A stretch of 64,000 nt of DNA from Candidatus Poribacteria bacterium (GTDB taxonomy: Bacteria > Poribacteria > WGA-4E > WGA-3G): positions 3,032,204 to 3,096,203 of the forward strand of contig OY282386.1 of the NCBI GenBank assembly GCA_958295945.1. Reading direction: 5' to 3'. Both the position numbers and the translations under genes were made by a program. Shown piece by piece: positions 61,521 through 64,000 of this stretch. Position 1 is the stretch's first letter. Every line of letters starts with the position of its first letter. The notes beneath the pieces are model-generated. The model ran no database searches and was not told where the DNA came from. It worked only from the letters and a program-made list of their open reading frames with translations.

Positions 61521-61539
61521 CGCGCTACAAAGCGCGCCT
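61521..61539. repeat. GCGCGC palindromic repeat between ABC genes
   Basis: GCGCGCTACAAAGCGCGCC forms a hairpin and belongs to the repeat family seen at 5448, 5628 and 63866. It is placed between the permease and ATPase genes of one transporter. Confidence 0.7.
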
Positions 61540-61586
61540 ACCGTTTGTGTGTAAGTCCTTATATTGTAAGATATTGTGTATATTGA

Positions 61587-62264
61587 TTAGACCTCTGTTC
61601 GCATTGCTTCTGCAGGTGGAAGCTTTGCGGCACGCCACGCAGGAAACGATGAACCGATGATTGCCAAAATCATTCCAAGAATACAACCAAATAGAATTAT
61701 TAGGAGTACACCGAGTTGAAATGCTCCGTTTTCATGTTGTGCAGGTAGTAATGGAAAATAGAAGAAGAGATCAAGTCCGTAGTTTTTCAACCCTAAAACA
61801 ACTGCACCCAACAAACCGATGAGTGCTCCGATCAACGCCCCAGCAAATCCTTGGAAACCCGATTCAAGTAGGAACAACCGTACGACAAATCCATCTAATG
61901 CTCCGAGACATTTCATCGTCCCGATTTCTCGGAAACGTTCTGTTACTGCCATTAGCATAGAGTTTGCAATTCCCACCACACAAACTATCAGCGACATAAT
62001 GATAAGCCAGATATCCTTGGTTGAAATTCCTTGTTCCGCTGCTTCATCAAGATTCGTAATTGCGGAACTTCTGCCGCTTTCCTGTAGGGCAAGTTCTATT
62101 TCATTATTTGTCCATACGGAAACGAGAAAAGCTATTCCGAGTGTGATACCGGCTGTTGTGATAATAGAACGACCAAATCGGATTTTCAGACTTTGAAAAC
62201 TTATCCGTAGTGATTCTACAAATGGAAGATCAATCTGTTCTTCTATAGGTGTTTGCTGTTGCAA
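61587..62264 (-). CDS. Short FtsX-like permease
   Basis: 225 residues, TTG start behind AAGGAG. The N-terminal transmembrane helix (SIITTAGITLGIAFLVSVW) is followed by a periplasmic stretch of only about 40 residues, then the FtsX core of three helices with GTMKCLGALDGFVVRLFLLES and the C-terminal FPAWRAAKLPPAEAMR. A MacB/LolC-type permease has a periplasmic domain of about 200 residues here, so this is a minimal form. It is likely the membrane partner of the ATPase at 60690. Confidence 0.85.
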   Translation of the reverse strand: MQQQTPIEEQIDLPFVESLRISFQSLKIRFGRSIITTAGITLGIAFLVSVWTNNEIELALQESGRSSAITNLDEAAEQGISTKDIWLIIMSLIVCVVGIANSMLMAVTERFREIGTMKCLGALDGFVVRLFLLESGFQGFAGALIGALIGLLGAVVLGLKNYGLDLFFYFPLLPAQHENGAFQLGVLLIILFGCILGMILAIIGSSFPAWRAAKLPPAEAMRTEV

Positions 62265-62344
62265 AATTCTGGCTCCTTGAACTCTGTATTATATGGCATT
62301 GTAACATATATGCAAATTCAGGTCAAGTTCTGTTAAGTTGGATA

Positions 62345-62867
62345 GGGTATGTAAAGTTTTTGGCATGAACCATTTCATTTTCATGTCGGATGGGAAACTT
62401 GAAATCCAATCAATGCCCTTCAAAGCCGAATGCACTTATGGCATTCATCGGATTGAAAACCCTCAACTATGTAATCGTGGTTGAAAGCCACTCCAACTAT
62501 GTAATCGTGGTTGAAAGCCACTCCAACAATGTGAGATGAATGTCCGAGGTGCAATGAATTGCGCTTGGTGAATATGCATAAGACATTCACATTGAAAGCG
62601 TGTCTTGTTAATGAAATCCGAGATTTTTCCTTTGTCAAAACCGTACAATTGACGTACAAATTCACGTACAACTTGTACGTCTTTGTACGTCGCTGTAAGA
62701 GTAGTGGACATAAAGGTTCGTAAGGTGTCTATTAAAAAACAGAAATTTTTTAAATTGTACGTTTTCTGTATATTCTCTATGTCTTGAAAAGATTGCTTGT
62801 AGGATGATCATTATTCCTTGTGTCCGTTGTTTTGTTTTCATAATTCTCTTCCTTATTCAACAAGTTA
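62345..62867. repeat. 523-bp repeat block, copy B (inverted relative to copy A)
   Basis: Nearly identical to the reverse complement of 6581-7088. It differs by a tandem duplication of a 30-bp hairpin unit (ATCGTGGTTGAAAGCCACTC, at about 62472 and 62502). The phased GTAC sites are kept at 62645-62692. Confidence 0.78.
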
Positions 62868-62870
62868 TAT

Positions 62871-63243
62871 GTGACGTATATTATACTATAGTTTGGACAA
62901 TTTTTGTTCAGTGGAAGTTGAGTCTTCAACGGAGAAACTATTTTCAGCGAGTTTCCCATATCGGGGGAACCCCACGAAAAATGCTGCACTCCAGTGGAGT
63001 GCTATGTTTATAGAAACGTTATGGCATATTCTCGCACTCCAGCGGAGTGCTATGTGTTAATTCATACATACCGCTCCGCTGGAGCGGGGAGGTTGTTCCA
63101 TACTGTGGCTATAAACATATTGCTCCGCTGGAGCAAAGAGCGTTTGGGTATTGTGTCAGAATTGGGTAACAGATGTCGTCCAACAAATTTCTTGTCCTAA
63201 ACTCACGTATGAAAATTGTCCAAAGTATAGTATATTATAACAC
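62871..63243. repeat. Nested palindromic element with 28-34 bp inverted ends
   Basis: GTGACGTATATTATACTA (62871-) and the reverse complement of 63212-63243, sharing TTTGGACAATTTT, form inverted ends with a few mismatches. The inside holds the four CTCC-GGAG palindromes. It is a candidate MITE inserted in element B. Confidence 0.65.
62986..63135. repeat. Four CTCCRSYGGAG palindromes
   Basis: GCACTCCAGTGGAGTGC (62986-63002), GCACTCCAGCGGAGTGC (63034-63050), CCGCTCCGCTGGAGCGG (63071-63087) and TGCTCCGCTGGAGCA (63121-63135). The first two are followed by TATGT and the last two preceded by complementary sequence, so the pairs face each other. They may fold as paired hairpins in RNA or DNA. Confidence 0.75.
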
Positions 63244-63705
63244 AATTAAATTACTTAAGTCAAATTATTATTTACAATTTTTAACATTTCTTTTAATATT
63301 TTACAGTTTTTTGGAAAAACGTGTCCATTTCATCGGATATTGAGTTTAGTGCCAAAAACTTTACACACTCAATTGGATATAAGGCGGCTTAGTTTCTTGT
63401 ATTTCTAATGCATTTTTCACATAAGTTAAAGATGTGCTAAATGACTTGGTCGTTTTTTTGTCTGCTTTTGTTGCAAGTTTGGGTTTCGCTCCTTAACCCA
63501 ACCTATGGATATATTTCGGTTTATTTATCAAACTTGTGTTAATATATATCTGGTTTGGGTGTTGGGTGGCATGGATTTTTGTGTTTAGGAACAATGGATT
63601 TCACGTATATTTTGGGTTATATTTGGTTGTAGTTGCGGATATTTCGCATGGTCGGTGCGAAATGTGTAGAAAGTGAATTCGGTGTAAATAGTATTATAGC
63701 ATAAA

Positions 63706-63827
63706 CTATAGTGGAATGGACAATTAATAGGACACGTCTCAGAGGGCGAGGAAACCTCGCCCCTACGGGACTTGTGGTACTTGCAAGTGCATTGAAATGT
63801 CTTCTTAATTCTAAACTTTACTATAAA
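63706..63827. repeat. MITE, TTTATAGT-end family, member 3
   Basis: Inverted, nearly identical copy of 14725-14847 with the same GGGCGAGGAAACCTCGCCCC core. The right end overlaps the start of the next MITE by one base. Confidence 0.8.
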
Positions 63828-63976
63828 TGAAGATTAAGACATAGATTTGGGATTTTGCTATCAAAGTCTAGCGCGCTTACAAAGCACCAAATCAACGGTA
63901 TGAATGCCTTTTGGCATTCCCCGCCTACGAGGTTTGGAACAAATCAGAATTACCGAATTAATGAATTAATCTTCAT
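63827..63976. repeat. MITE-like repeat with GCGCGC core, copy 2, carrying an insert
   Basis: Ends ATGAAGATTAAG and TTAATCTTCAT match copy 1 (5406-5519). The core is interrupted after GCGCTTACAAAGC by about 35 bp containing the perfect hairpin GAATGCCTTTTGGCATTC, after which CGCCTACGAGGTTTGG resumes. Confidence 0.7.
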
Positions 63977-64000
63977 CAAAGCGCGCCAACTGTTTGTCCA

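Larger units (their letters stand above)
62345..63370. mobile_element. 1.0-kb non-autonomous insertion element B
   Basis: The left end GGGTATGTAAAGTTTTTGGC and the right end (reverse complement GAGTGTGTAAAGTTTTTGGC) match the ends of element A. Flanks GTTGGATA (62337-62344) and ATTGGATA (63372-63379) form a near-perfect duplication. Its left half is the inverted copy of the 508-bp block; its right half carries a nested palindromic element (62871-63243). No transposase. Confidence 0.7.

Noticed and set aside
62986-63135. CRISPR array
   Set aside because: Repeat units are palindromes in opposing orientations with unequal spacing and no cas genes are in the window.

Overview
The window looks like an AT-rich bacterial chromosome from an uncultivated lineage. 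Paralogous ECF sigma factors fused to beta-propellers, a sulfatase beside an alkaline-phosphatase-superfamily enzyme, a DUF6785-type membrane protein and many small palindromic repeats together recall Candidatus Poribacteria or a related PVC/FCB-like group. This assignment is inference from gene content; no 16S rRNA gene is present.

Layout. 1-5275: metabolic and repair genes on the plus strand (SDR oxidoreductase, YedK/HMCES-type protein, E1-alpha dehydrogenase, a fused MNT-HEPN protein, a polytopic membrane protein). 5276-7100: a gene-free stretch holding a 1.4-kb insertion element (5689-7088) with terminal inverted repeats, an 8-bp near-perfect target duplication, a textbook promoter and an inverted repeat that would close a structured RNA. 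7101-11847: FemAB-like transferase, sulfatase, phosphodiesterase, P1-family peptidase. 12063-28226: five tandem paralogs of a membrane-tethered ECF sigma factor with an outward-facing propeller (two WD40, three Asp-box). Each is preceded by a housekeeping-type promoter and an ECF-type promoter (GCAACC-like, N16-17, CGTCA). One copy has lost its sigma domain and one is split by a MITE. 28230-33686: outer-membrane barrel and two lipoproteins. 33708-36803: ROK kinase, galactokinase and a degenerate AccD homolog. 36843-42138: a partner-switching module (STAS, RsbW-like kinase, response regulator-PP2C, hybrid-sensor-type histidine kinase, STAS). 42225-50413: core genes rsmG, mnmG, an M28 peptidase, recR, ybaB, dnaX, a 270-nt SRP RNA, six tRNAs including all four serine isoacceptors, and tadA, in an order resembling Bacillus. 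50575-54216: an esterase-like hydrolase, a RelE/HigB-type toxin-antitoxin pair and a glycosidase-like protein. 54415-59697: an accessory or defence-like island with a duplicated PIN module, two DNA methyltransferase relics, TPR proteins, and a translationally coupled nucleotidyltransferase-DUF262 pair. 59742-62264: an IolE-like isomerase and an ABC/FtsX-type exporter. 62265-64000: no genes, but a second insertion element and several MITEs that are inverted copies of those near 5.4, 6.6 and 14.7 kb. Within that, 63371-63705 holds only one weak palindrome (TTGGGTT at 63479-63485 and AACCCAA at 63495-63501).

The most unusual features are the ECF-propeller array, whose sensor half starts behind a perfectly placed internal Shine-Dalgarno at codon 184 in every copy; the NTase-DUF262 operon in the relic-rich island; and the RNA-like inverted repeat inside the insertion element.
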